Below, piece by piece: positions 53,691 through 62,622 of a stretch of DNA of 64,000 nucleotides (its first letter is position 1; each line of letters begins with the position of its first letter). The position numbers were made by a program, and so were the translations under genes. The DNA lies in the NCBI GenBank assembly GCA_012934845.2, contig WNNJ02000199.1, positions 1-64,000 on the forward strand. Direction: 5' to 3'. The notes beneath the pieces are model-generated. The model saw only the letters and a program-made list of their open reading frames with translations. It was not told the DNA's origin and did no database searches. The DNA is from Pomphorhynchus laevis (Eukaryota; Acanthocephala; Palaeacanthocephala; Echinorhynchida; Pomphorhynchidae).

Positions 53691-54908
53691 ATGACCAAAA
53701 AATATAAGAAGGGCAGAATCAATAACTCATTATCTGACGACTGTTACACTCAGTTAGAAGTAGGCTGCGATGCGCCGAACTGTGATGTGTGGAGCATTGT
53801 CAAAGTCAAGAGTAAAGATCAGGCGATATATCACTTGCGATCATTCATGTGCGGCTTTTGCAGTGCTGATATACGAAGGGCTACGAGGAGTGAGCAAAAC
53901 AAACCTACCGATGATAATGATAATAACCAATGTACCAATTCATGTACAGACACCACAAAACAAGCCGATCAACCAGAGATCTACCCTCACGTCCAGAGTA
54001 AAACACAACATGATAATAGCCTTTCTGTGGCTTCAACGCCAACTCGAGTGTGGAAAAGGGGACATGAGAGGTCATATACGATTACTAAGATAGTTTCTGA
54101 TGACGATTCGCACATCATTTCATCTACGCTAGAAAATTACTTGCCTCCTAAATCAGTAGTAAATGCCACAAGTTCCAACATTGAAGTTGAGCCTCAATGC
54201 CGGATGGGCGACAGTGTTTTACGGACTTCATTGAATTCAAAGCATGCTCTTATAAATGTTGCACCATGTGATAAGCCAATTATCGACAACAATGACACCA
54301 GTGTCCAAGCAAATTCGTCGTCCAGCTTGTGCACGTCTTCAGACAACAGATCCCCAACCCATATAGCATCGAACTTTTCCCCTACAGAAAATAGTGAAGT
54401 TCGACATGCGAAGTCGGTTGAGATAACTCGGCATCATTATGACAGGTCATATAGCGTGTTATTCAGCGAACTTACTGAGTCCAATTCCGCAAACTCACAG
54501 GAACATATGGACCATGACGTGTCTATTTTGCGTAAGGTATTATCCCATCTATTGCATGAAGGTGATGAAGAGTTAGCATCGTCTATACACGTGAAGAAGC
54601 TATTTCGACTTGGTAAAAGAACACAGGAGAAACCAAGACTGTTGAAGGTGATATTGTCCTCTAGTGATCATGTGCGCATGTTGTTATCACGTGGATATCG
54701 TCTTGGTGGGTTGCCATTTCGTATCCTTCGTGACCTTTCGCCAGATGAGCGATTACAATAACGAAAAGCAAACATCGAATTGAGACACCGGCTTTCTCAA
54801 GGTGAGGCTAATATATGCATACGGGATTTTCGGGTTGTCAAGTGGCGTCCTGTCGTACGTTGGAAACAGTTGGCTCCTTTAACTGTCGGGACCCCTGTTT
54901 CCATGTAA
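53691..54908 (+). pseudogene. ORF1 of D1, one nonsense codon
   Basis: ATG 'MTKKYKKGRINNS'; module C26, C31, W34, C54, C57 ('CDAPNCDVW', 'FMCGFCSAD'); a Ser/Thr/Asn-rich middle; and the C-terminal region 'NSQEHMDHDVSILRKVLS', 'VKKLFRLGKRTQEKPRLLK' and 'GLPFRILRDLSPDERLQ'. A TAA at 54759-54761 interrupts it, but the same frame continues with 'ICIRDFRVVKWRPVVRWK' to a TAA at 54906-54908. This end matches D2 ORF1, so the first stop is a single-base lesion. Confidence 0.8.
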
Positions 54909-57773
54909 ATTCAGAGAACACTGACCATTCCTTAGGGTATCTGATTGTATTTGATAGACCGTGCCTTAGTAAAACCAAAAAGGATTCCAATGCAACTCGT
55001 TGCTATTTATCGGTAGGTTATTCAAATTTACGAAGTCTTCCTGCACAACTTGTAGAGCTTCGATACCATGTTGAGGTTAATGCGTATGATATATTCTGTG
55101 TTAGTGAGTCATGGCTACATGAACACATCTTGGATGCCACTGTAAATATTCCAGGTTATCGTCTACTTCGAGGGGACAGGAGGTCCAGTATGCGAGGTGG
55201 CGGTGTTGCAGTGTACGTTCGAGACCATTTGCTAATTTCTGGCATCGATCAAGTTTGTGATCCGCAAGGCTCGTTCGAGAGTATTACCTTTCATATTGGG
55301 TATGATCGTGTTGGTATCAGTCTCTGCGTTGTATATCGCTCACCTTCTATGATCACTGATTGTAATCTTCTGAAGTCAGTATTGCAATCGATAAGTATCA
55401 GTTCTCATTTCCTTCTTCTAGGAGACTTCAACCTACCTAGATCAGATTGGCGGCAAACAATATTTGATGATGGCACCGTCGTAGAAAGAGAAATCTCCCA
55501 CTTCCTCGCTGATGAACTCTTACTAGTACAACACATTCAAGAGCCCACACGATTTTCTTCCCATAATAATGATACTATACTTGACTTGGTTTTTTCCAAA
55601 CGTCTTGAAGACATAGCTCGAGTGGATTATCTTCCACCGATAGGTAACTCTGACCACTGCGTGCTATCACTACAGTTCATCCCAAACTTTAAATTCCGCC
55701 ATTTTACGGCTCCCATCGTAAAACGGGTTTGGTCAAAAGTGCTTGATGAGCAAATTTTATCTTTCTGTCAACGTCGTCCACTATCTTTAACAAATACTAA
55801 AGAAGTCTCACTAAAAGTGATTGGGGATTACCTTTTAGGTATTTCTGACGTGTTTGCACCAAAGCGTATCATCTCGCCAAATACTAAATATCCTGTTTGG
55901 TTCGATAAGGACCTGAGATTGATGTTGCGAGTACGAAATCGTCTTTGGAAGTTATCTCGTTCGCTTCCGTATTACGCCAACATTTATAGGTATCTTAGGA
56001 ACGTCTGTACTCGTATGAAAACGTTAAAACGTGATAAATTCGAATCTACAATCATCAAGGAAGTTAATCGCAACCCCAAGCTATTTTGGTCATATGCTCG
56101 GCAAAACGGAACGCTCAACTCTGCAATCAAGCATGTGCACTCTGAATGTGGCTTGGTTACAAATGAAACTGATATAGCTGAGACCTTCGCATCCTCGTTC
56201 TCTTTATCCACTTTACCACATTGCGATTCTCATATGATATGGTACGGGTGCTCTATCCCTCCGCGTAATGAATCCCGGCCAATTTGCGTTACTGAAATTC
56301 AAGATTATCTCAATAATATTCGTCCTTTTAGCGCAGCTGGCCCCGATGACATCTCCCCATACCTGCTCAAAGCTTTATCGAGTTACCTGGCACCATTCCT
56401 GACTATTATCTTTGATAAAATTCTGGCCACTGGCAGTGTCCCAGAAGATTGGAAAACTGCAACCGTTGTTCCTATTCCCAAAAAAAAATTTTGCATCATC
56501 CTGTGGTGATTATAGGCCAATAAGCTTAACCTCTTCTCTGTGCAAAGTTCTCGAACGCGCCATCAGCACTAGAGTCTACGATCATCTTGTCTCCCTTGGT
56601 ATACTATCGTCCGCTCAACATGGTTTTCGTCACTCCCGTTCTTGTTTGACGAACTTGCTTACCGCGCGCGAAACTTGGACCCAGTCGTTAAGTTTTGGTA
56701 GCTCACTCGATATAATCTTTATTGATTTTTCGAAAGCCTTCGATCGCGTCCCTCATGATGGGATGATTAGGTTGTTAGCACACTACGGAGTATCCTCCAT
56801 GTTATGCAATTGGATTCGTGATTTTTTGGACGGGAGATCATTTCAGGTGAGGGTTGGCAATAGCATGTCTTCTACTAGGTTAGTTAAATCCGGAGTTCCG
56901 CAAGGTACAGTCCTTGGTCCCTTGCTTTTTATTATATTTCTCAATGATCTTCTGTTACGCATAAACAGTCCCTGCCTGGCATTCGCAGACGATGTGAAAG
57001 TGTGGTGCGATAGCATCTCAGATCCTGATGGCCGGCATCTACAACATGATCTCCAGACAATCTACGACTGGAGCAGTGCTACCGGTATGACCATAAATGT
57101 AGATAAGTGCGTTCATATGAAACTCGGCAAATGTAAATCTGATCATGAATTCTATTTAGGATGTTATAAGCTTCACAACATTTCTGTTCATAGAGACCTA
57201 GGGATTATTTTGAATAACGACCTTAAAACACGACCGAATACCGATTATATCTACGGTAAAGCCATGAAGGCCTTGTATTGTATTAAGAACACATTTAGTA
57301 AGCTGCATCCAAAATTATTTAAGCATCTCTACTGTGCGTTAGTCCGTCCGCATGTGGAATACTGCATCGCATCAACTTTTCCATCCACCAAGGCTGAGAT
57401 GAAAAAGACCGAGTCGATTCTACGTAGAGGAACCAAACTTTGCATTACATCTCTTTATTCTTACAATGAGCGCCTAGCTTGCTTAAAAATGCCTTCAACG
57501 GCCCAGAGGCTACTATATTTAGATCTTGTAGCGATGTGGCATTTGGTTCGTGGAAAAGAGGGGTTCCCATCCAATTCGATAAAATTGAGAAATTCGCGTC
57601 GCAGAGGTCACTCCCTTACGTTATTTAAATTCCCCCATGGCAAAATAAGGAGTGTGAGTAGGCTTTCCCACCGCGCATTGAATGTTTGGAATTCGCTGCC
57701 TGAAGACGTCGTCAATGCTACTAGCAATAGACACTTCAAGAAGATGCTGCTGAAATTATTATTATTATTATAA
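54815..57773 (+). pseudogene. ORF2 of D1, one frameshift
   Basis: First frame 54815-56509: endonuclease 'GYSNLRSLPAQ', 'FCVSESWLHE', 'RGGGVAVYVRD', 'LLLGDFNLPRSDW', 'IGNSDHCVLSL', then connector 'YPVWFDKDLRLMLRVRNR' and 'SAAGPDDISPYLLKA'. At CCCAAAAAAAAATTTT (about 56478-56493) the frame changes. The second frame to 57773 has 'GDYRPISLTSSLCKVLERA', 'QHGFRHSRSCLTNLLTARE', motif A 'IIFIDFSKAFDRVPHD', motif B 'KSGVPQGTVLGPLLFIIFL', motif C 'LAFADDVKVW' (FADD) and 'GMTINVDKCVHMKLGKC'. All catalytic residues remain. The frame overlaps the ORF1 end. Confidence 0.85.
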
Positions 57774-57867
57774 CATACAAGACAAAGCCTATATGGCTGT
57801 TCAGTCTGCTCACGAAAAAATAAAATAAAAAATTAAACAAAATGTAGAATTGATAGAGTTAAGAAAA

Positions 57868-60732
57868 TCAGGGATACGATAGCTTCTCCATATTATCGAT
57901 CTGTTCCAGACATATTCGCAATCGCTTCTTAAATAAAGTCAGCGTTGTGGAGGCAACAACGTATTCAGGAAGACTATTCCACACGTTAACTACACGTCTT
58001 GACAATCTTGTGACAGGCGATAGTTTCCCAGTATGCTGTTTAAAAATTGTCATCGAATGATGTCGCCTGGATCTATTATTACGACACGCCATAATATTTC
58101 GAGGATATCCATCAAATTTGTGCAATAATTTCCACGTTGCAACCAAGTCGATAAACATTAACCTCACCTTCATGTCAAATATGCCAATCACTTTAAGTCT
58201 CTCACGATAAGGTAAATACTTACAGTCTGGACATAAACGGGTAATACGGCGAAGAACTCCATCGACAGCATTCAGTTCAGTCCGTGTACATGGGAAGCAA
58301 GATGGAGAGCAATACTCAAGTATTGGTCTCAATAACGAGTTAAACAGCACCCTGAACGACGATGGATTTATTTTCAGAAAGCAATTTTTGATAGTGTGCA
58401 TCATTTTTCTAGCTTTGCCTAATTGAATGTTGTAATGATGTCGTGTCTTTAAAGATGAATCGATCAAAATACCAAGATCACGATGAGTCGAAACTATCTC
58501 AAGTTCTTTTACACCAATGAAGTAGGTATGACATCCTTTGCGTCCACGACCCAATCTCATATTCTTACACTTTTCCAGGTTTAATGATACTCCTGTAGTA
58601 AGACTCCATTCATACACTAAATCCAGGTCACGCTGCAATGACAAACAGTCTCGTTCAGTCGAGATCACATTCCATAACTTCAAATCGTCAGCATAGGCTA
58701 AGTGTGGTACATTAAGCGATCTCAACAACTCGTTGATAAAAATGCAAAATAATAATGGCCCGAGAACCGTTCCTTGAGGTACACCACGTATAACACTGCG
58801 TTTAGATGAAAAAGCATTACCTACTCTTACACAAAATTGTCGACCATTCAAGAAGTTCTCAATCCAACGAGTCAGATAGTAATCTACACCAATAGATTCG
58901 AGAATACTTATTAATTCAGCATGTGGAACGCGATCAAATGCCTTGGAGAAATCCAAATAGACGACATCGACAACCAATCCACATGAAATTGCGTCAGCCC
59001 ATTGTTCACGAGCACATAAAGTATTCGTTAGACATGAGCGGCCATGCCGAAAACCGTGTTGAGAGTCGCTCAAATAGTTTATTGAACCCAATACATTTAT
59101 TAATCTTTTGTGAACAATTCTCTCAAGTACCTTACTTACAGTAGATGTTAAACTTATGGGCCTAAAATCACTAACATCGCAAGCATTTTTCGTTTTCGGA
59201 AGTGGTACCACAATCGCCGATTTCCAATCATTTGGAATTATCGACGTATTGAGAGAAACGTTGAATAATTTGGAAAGCGGATATGACAGGATACATTTCA
59301 AGAGCTTAAGGATATAAGTGGGGATATCGTCAGGACCAGCTGACACGCATTTAGCTAACCTTGATAGCTCTATCTCAACTTCCTCCATCGTGATAATTAT
59401 ATATGGACTCTGACAGATTGATGAACCATTACAAATATTGACTTTATAAGCATCATCCCTATTTAACGATAGTGCAAACACATCAGCGAACGCCTCAGAA
59501 ATTTTCATAGGGTCTTCAACTAATTCGTTTCCGATATGAATGCGTCGGACACTAGAATTAGATACTCTTGATCGACAAACATAATTCCAAAATCGCTTGG
59601 GTGTGTGTCCTAAAGACATAGCAACATCATTCTCGTACAAGTATCTCTTTTTTGATTTTAAGCGATTGCATTTATTGCGTATTAGTTTGTACTCACTATA
59701 TAAAGCATCACTCTTACTACAGAGACTCCACGCCTTATTTCTCAACCTTATACAACGCTTTAGTTCGCTATCAAACCACGGAGGTTTATCAGACCTCTTA
59801 CGCTTGGAAAATACACGCATGGGAGCAAATTCGTCTAGGACTTGAATTACCCCACTTTTGATAGACTGCCACATGCTCTCCACATCACCATCATTACTTA
59901 CAAAAGAAATCCTTTTAGCATATTCAATTATCTCATTATCTGGGATAACTTTCCGTACTCGCTTCTCAACAATCTCTACACTGTCTGATCCGGTCGAATT
60001 AGTAGGAATCAGAAACTTGACCACCACATGATCGCTTGAACTAATTGGAGGTTCTTTGTCAATTGAAGAAATATCATATTCAAGTCTAGTAAACAGCAGG
60101 TCAATCTTCGAGGATGATTCTGCGGAGAAACGAGTATCAAAATGAACATGTTGAATAAGCAACATTTCATCATACAATAAATTACATAACGACATAGTAT
60201 ATTTATCATAAGTTGCAATACTGGAGAGGGCGGAATTGTATGAATGCATGTTAAAATCACCAAAGATAAAAAATTTATGGCACTTGGGTATATTCTTAAG
60301 GAAATCAATAAGAGCGAACGATATTGCGCCCGGAGCACGATATACTATACATAAAGTAATAATAGCACTCCCAGATTGCGTAATACTCAACTGTAGAGCC
60401 TCGGCAGAGCATGAATCATCAATGAATTTTACGGCTGAACTAACAATCAAACTCACATGCACATAGAAGGCAACTCCACCACCGCGTCCATGGGCTCGAT
60501 CAGATCTATAAAGAGCGAATTCAGGTATGTGAACCATATCATCAGATATGTCAGGATGAAACCAACTTTCACAAACTCCAAAGACATTGACATCATGACA
60601 ACGTATCCAATACCTAATCTCATCCAACTTATTAACTGCGCTACGTGCATTTGTAAATGCAATTTTCATGGAAGACGAAACATCTCGACATGGACTAGCT
60701 GTTGCTAGTACGGTAATCAAAGATCCACACAT
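57868..60732 (-). CDS. ORF2 of D2: AP endonuclease-reverse transcriptase, uninterrupted
   Basis: 954 codons from the first ATG (60732); the frame is open 14 codons further, overlapping the end of ORF1. The endonuclease is complete: Asn in 'FTNARSAVNK' (about 28), Glu in 'GVCESWFHP' (about 55), 'FIFGDFNMHS', and 'ISSSDHVVVKF' (about 232). RT is complete: 'SAGPDDIPTYILK', 'DFRPISLTSTVSKVLERIV', 'DSQHGFRHGRSCLTN', motif A 'VVYLDFSKAFDRVPHA', motif B 'RGVPQGTVLGPLLFCIFI', motif C 'LAYADDLKLW' (about 678), and 'VSLNLEKCKNMRLG'. The C-terminus includes 'RVVNVWNSLPEYVV'. No stop or frameshift over 2.9 kb. It should nick DNA and copy the element RNA at the target. Confidence 0.9.
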   Translation of the reverse strand: MCGSLITVLATASPCRDVSSSMKIAFTNARSAVNKLDEIRYWIRCHDVNVFGVCESWFHPDISDDMVHIPEFALYRSDRAHGRGGGVAFYVHVSLIVSSAVKFIDDSCSAEALQLSITQSGSAIITLCIVYRAPGAISFALIDFLKNIPKCHKFFIFGDFNMHSYNSALSSIATYDKYTMSLCNLLYDEMLLIQHVHFDTRFSAESSSKIDLLFTRLEYDISSIDKEPPISSSDHVVVKFLIPTNSTGSDSVEIVEKRVRKVIPDNEIIEYAKRISFVSNDGDVESMWQSIKSGVIQVLDEFAPMRVFSKRKRSDKPPWFDSELKRCIRLRNKAWSLCSKSDALYSEYKLIRNKCNRLKSKKRYLYENDVAMSLGHTPKRFWNYVCRSRVSNSSVRRIHIGNELVEDPMKISEAFADVFALSLNRDDAYKVNICNGSSICQSPYIIITMEEVEIELSRLAKCVSAGPDDIPTYILKLLKCILSYPLSKLFNVSLNTSIIPNDWKSAIVVPLPKTKNACDVSDFRPISLTSTVSKVLERIVHKRLINVLGSINYLSDSQHGFRHGRSCLTNTLCAREQWADAISCGLVVDVVYLDFSKAFDRVPHAELISILESIGVDYYLTRWIENFLNGRQFCVRVGNAFSSKRSVIRGVPQGTVLGPLLFCIFINELLRSLNVPHLAYADDLKLWNVISTERDCLSLQRDLDLVYEWSLTTGVSLNLEKCKNMRLGRGRKGCHTYFIGVKELEIVSTHRDLGILIDSSLKTRHHYNIQLGKARKMMHTIKNCFLKINPSSFRVLFNSLLRPILEYCSPSCFPCTRTELNAVDGVLRRITRLCPDCKYLPYRERLKVIGIFDMKVRLMFIDLVATWKLLHKFDGYPRNIMACRNNRSRRHHSMTIFKQHTGKLSPVTRLSRRVVNVWNSLPEYVVASTTLTLFKKRLRICLEQIDNMEKLSYP

Positions 60733-60752
60733 GCTAGAGGATACCGATCTAT

Positions 60753-61847
60753 CTACAGTTCTAATGGTTTCCAACGGACAAATGGCTTTCGACGAACAAC
60801 TCGAAAATTTCTAATGCATAGATCTTTCTCGCCTAATAGTAAACGCTTGTGAAGCTCGTTCCTCGCATTTTTCAGTTTTGAACGATCGTCAAAAGATAGA
60901 TCTCTCAAAATACGTATTGAGTTTTTTTCGAGACGATGAGCCCGACTAAATATATAATTTGCATGAGTCGACGAATCTACCACAACCTTTAACAATCGCG
61001 GTATGTTTGAACTGTTTGTTCGCCTTCCCAGCCGGAACAAACTTCTAACCACAATCTCCTTAGCTATATCTTTATCGTTAGCATGGAATATTTTATTCAG
61101 AACTCCTCTTATCGCACTAACATCATCGTTTACTCGCTCCTGTGACACAGAAGAATTTGATTCAGATAGATTGGCGAAAAGAATGCACCTGTCCCTTGAA
61201 GCGCTTCGATTTTTCTTATACACTCTGTGAGAACTTTTGAACTTAGAAGACACAGAACTGGGTAACTCGTCCTGTGAAAGATTATCAGTAGGTTCATTGA
61301 GCTTAAGTGAATTCTCATGTACACGCACTGAGCTTGCCGTGATGCTGTTTTCAATCAACCGTTCTTCCAATGCCGATTTTGTTTTTCGCAATATACGAAC
61401 GTTGTTTCTAGGACTTACCGTTCTATCACAGGTTACATTTGAAGATGCGATACCATATTCAAGTTCAACGGGTAAGTTAGTTATTTCCTTGAAATGCTGC
61501 GATTCGTGAACGGAATCATCCACATCAAATTCACATACTTCCATAGTGTGTTCATCACCGTGAACACCAACATGTGATATATTTGCCTGTCCACTAACGC
61601 ATCCCATTTGCATGAACCTAGACGCACAGCAAAATCCACATATATATTTCTTGATAGTGTAGCTGTTACGCAACGAAGTTAACAGAGAAACTGTCGTCCA
61701 AACACTGCAGCCGGGAACATCACAAGCCACCTGCAGACTACCGTATTCCTCTTCGCTACCAGTGATATGTGATGCATCATGTTTGCTATCAGCCTTAGTC
61801 CGCCCATTCCTATAAGTATCGTTTTTATTTTGACCTTTTTTTACCAT
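60753..61847 (-). CDS. ORF1 of D2, uninterrupted
   Basis: 364 codons from ATG 'MVKKGQNKNDTYRNG'. The Cys/Trp module is C42-x4-C47-x2-W50 and 'YICGFCCAS' (C70, C73). A Ser-rich, charged middle follows. The C-terminal domain (about 225-364) has 'SASRDRCILFANLSESNSS', 'VVRSLFRLGRRT', 'NSIRILRDLSFDDRSKL' and 'DLCIRNFRVVRRKPFVRWK'. Its stop lies 20 nt upstream of the first ATG of ORF2, so reinitiation or frameshifting could couple them. The role is probably RNA binding and particle formation, by analogy with LINE ORF1 proteins. Confidence 0.85.
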   Translation of the reverse strand: MVKKGQNKNDTYRNGRTKADSKHDASHITGSEEEYGSLQVACDVPGCSVWTTVSLLTSLRNSYTIKKYICGFCCASRFMQMGCVSGQANISHVGVHGDEHTMEVCEFDVDDSVHESQHFKEITNLPVELEYGIASSNVTCDRTVSPRNNVRILRKTKSALEERLIENSITASSVRVHENSLKLNEPTDNLSQDELPSSVSSKFKSSHRVYKKNRSASRDRCILFANLSESNSSVSQERVNDDVSAIRGVLNKIFHANDKDIAKEIVVRSLFRLGRRTNSSNIPRLLKVVVDSSTHANYIFSRAHRLEKNSIRILRDLSFDDRSKLKNARNELHKRLLLGEKDLCIRNFRVVRRKPFVRWKPLEL

Positions 61848-62190
61848 TTGTGAAGAAAAATCACAAATATGATATGCGCACTAGTCAGAGCCCTTGTATC
61901 TCGGGATGACTGCTGGAAAGTCGATTGTGTGTTTAAGATTTGTAAGTAGTTCTTTTAGTAAGTAATCGAAGGCGTTCGTCTTGTAAGAATTATAATAACC
62001 AAGACTTATGTTAAATTCGACGAAGTATATAAATTCGTTATCTTCTCGAGGATCTTGTATTTACTTTAGATTGTAATTTGTGTATTTACTTACATATATT
62101 TACTTATATGATTTGATATTGTAATTTGTGTATATTATTTTATCTCAAATGTAAGTATGTATGTTATTTTATCTCAAACTTTTTTTTTAG
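61848..62190 (-). promoter_or_regulatory. 5' leader of element D2 (shared GTTTGAGAT module)
   Basis: Reverse complement from 62190: AAAAAAAAAGTTTGAGATAA, AATAACATACATACTTACAT, TTGAGATAAAATAATATACA, CAAATTACAATATC, later a GTAAATACACAAATTACAAT unit and CTAAAGTAAATACAAG, and then about 200 nt to the ORF1 ATG. The core and the TATACACAAATTACA block are shared with A4. Confidence 0.55.
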
Positions 62191-62399
62191 AAATGGATTG
62201 TGAACTCTAATTTGGATTCGTGGATGTATTTTAATTGATATTTTAAAATGTAATTTGTAAACAGTTGAAACAGCCATTTGCGGCTAGTAACTTGTACACT
62301 ATAATAATAATGATAAACGTTAGAAGAATAAATTTTTAATCAATTGTTAAGTAAACTGTGAATTTTTATTTGTCAAATTCCCGATTTCTAAGATAAAAA

Positions 62400-62622
62400 A
62401 TGATGTACAAATTATCACGAACGTTTTCTACTTACCTCCCAAAAACGGCAGGTAAAATTGTTAATTTCTTAGTGAAACTTACTTCGCTTATTAGCCGAGT
62501 TCAATATGCTACAACTTAAACCGCCCGACCTTCCAGAAAATCCATATCTTTTAAAGGTTGCTCTACTTGGCGCTCCTAATAGCGGAAAGTCTACCATATT
62601 TAACAACATATTGAATAGAAAG
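62400..62622 (+). CDS. ERAL1: Era-like mitochondrial GTPase, first two exons
   Basis: Exon 2 encodes 'PENPYLLKVALLGAPNSGKS' followed by 'TIFNNILNRK', the G1/P-loop and first helix of Era-family GTPases (GxPNxGKST). It ends at a strong donor AAAG|GTGAGT (62622/62623). Exon 1 (62400-62451) encodes an Arg/Ser/Thr start ('MMYKLSRTFSTYLPKTA') like a mitochondrial presequence. A 43-nt GT..AG intron (62452-62494) puts both in one frame, giving 60 codons. ERAL1 acts in assembly of the small mitochondrial ribosomal subunit. The remaining exons (G2-G5, KH domain) are beyond 64000 or not visible. If the 43-nt intron is wrong, translation starts at ATG 62506. Confidence 0.75.
62452..62494 (+). other. Predicted 43-nt intron in the ERAL1-like gene
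   Basis: Donor GGCAG|GTAAAATT and acceptor CTTATTAG|CCGAG. Length 43 (not a multiple of 3) is exactly what is needed to bring the presequence-like exon into frame with the GTPase exon; the unspliced frame hits TAA soon after. Confidence 0.5.

Larger units (their letters stand above)
53464..57840 (+). mobile_element. CR1-like LINE family D, copy D1 (full length, few lesions)
   Basis: Leader, ORF1 (53691-54908, one TAA), ORF2 (54815-57773, one frameshift in an A-run), and a 3' end with an ATTATTATTATTATTA tract, an AGCC-TATAT-GGCT hairpin and A-rich tail. Lies tail to tail with D2 (3' ends about 30-90 bp apart). Only two disabling differences are visible, one of them in a homopolymer. Confidence 0.88.
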
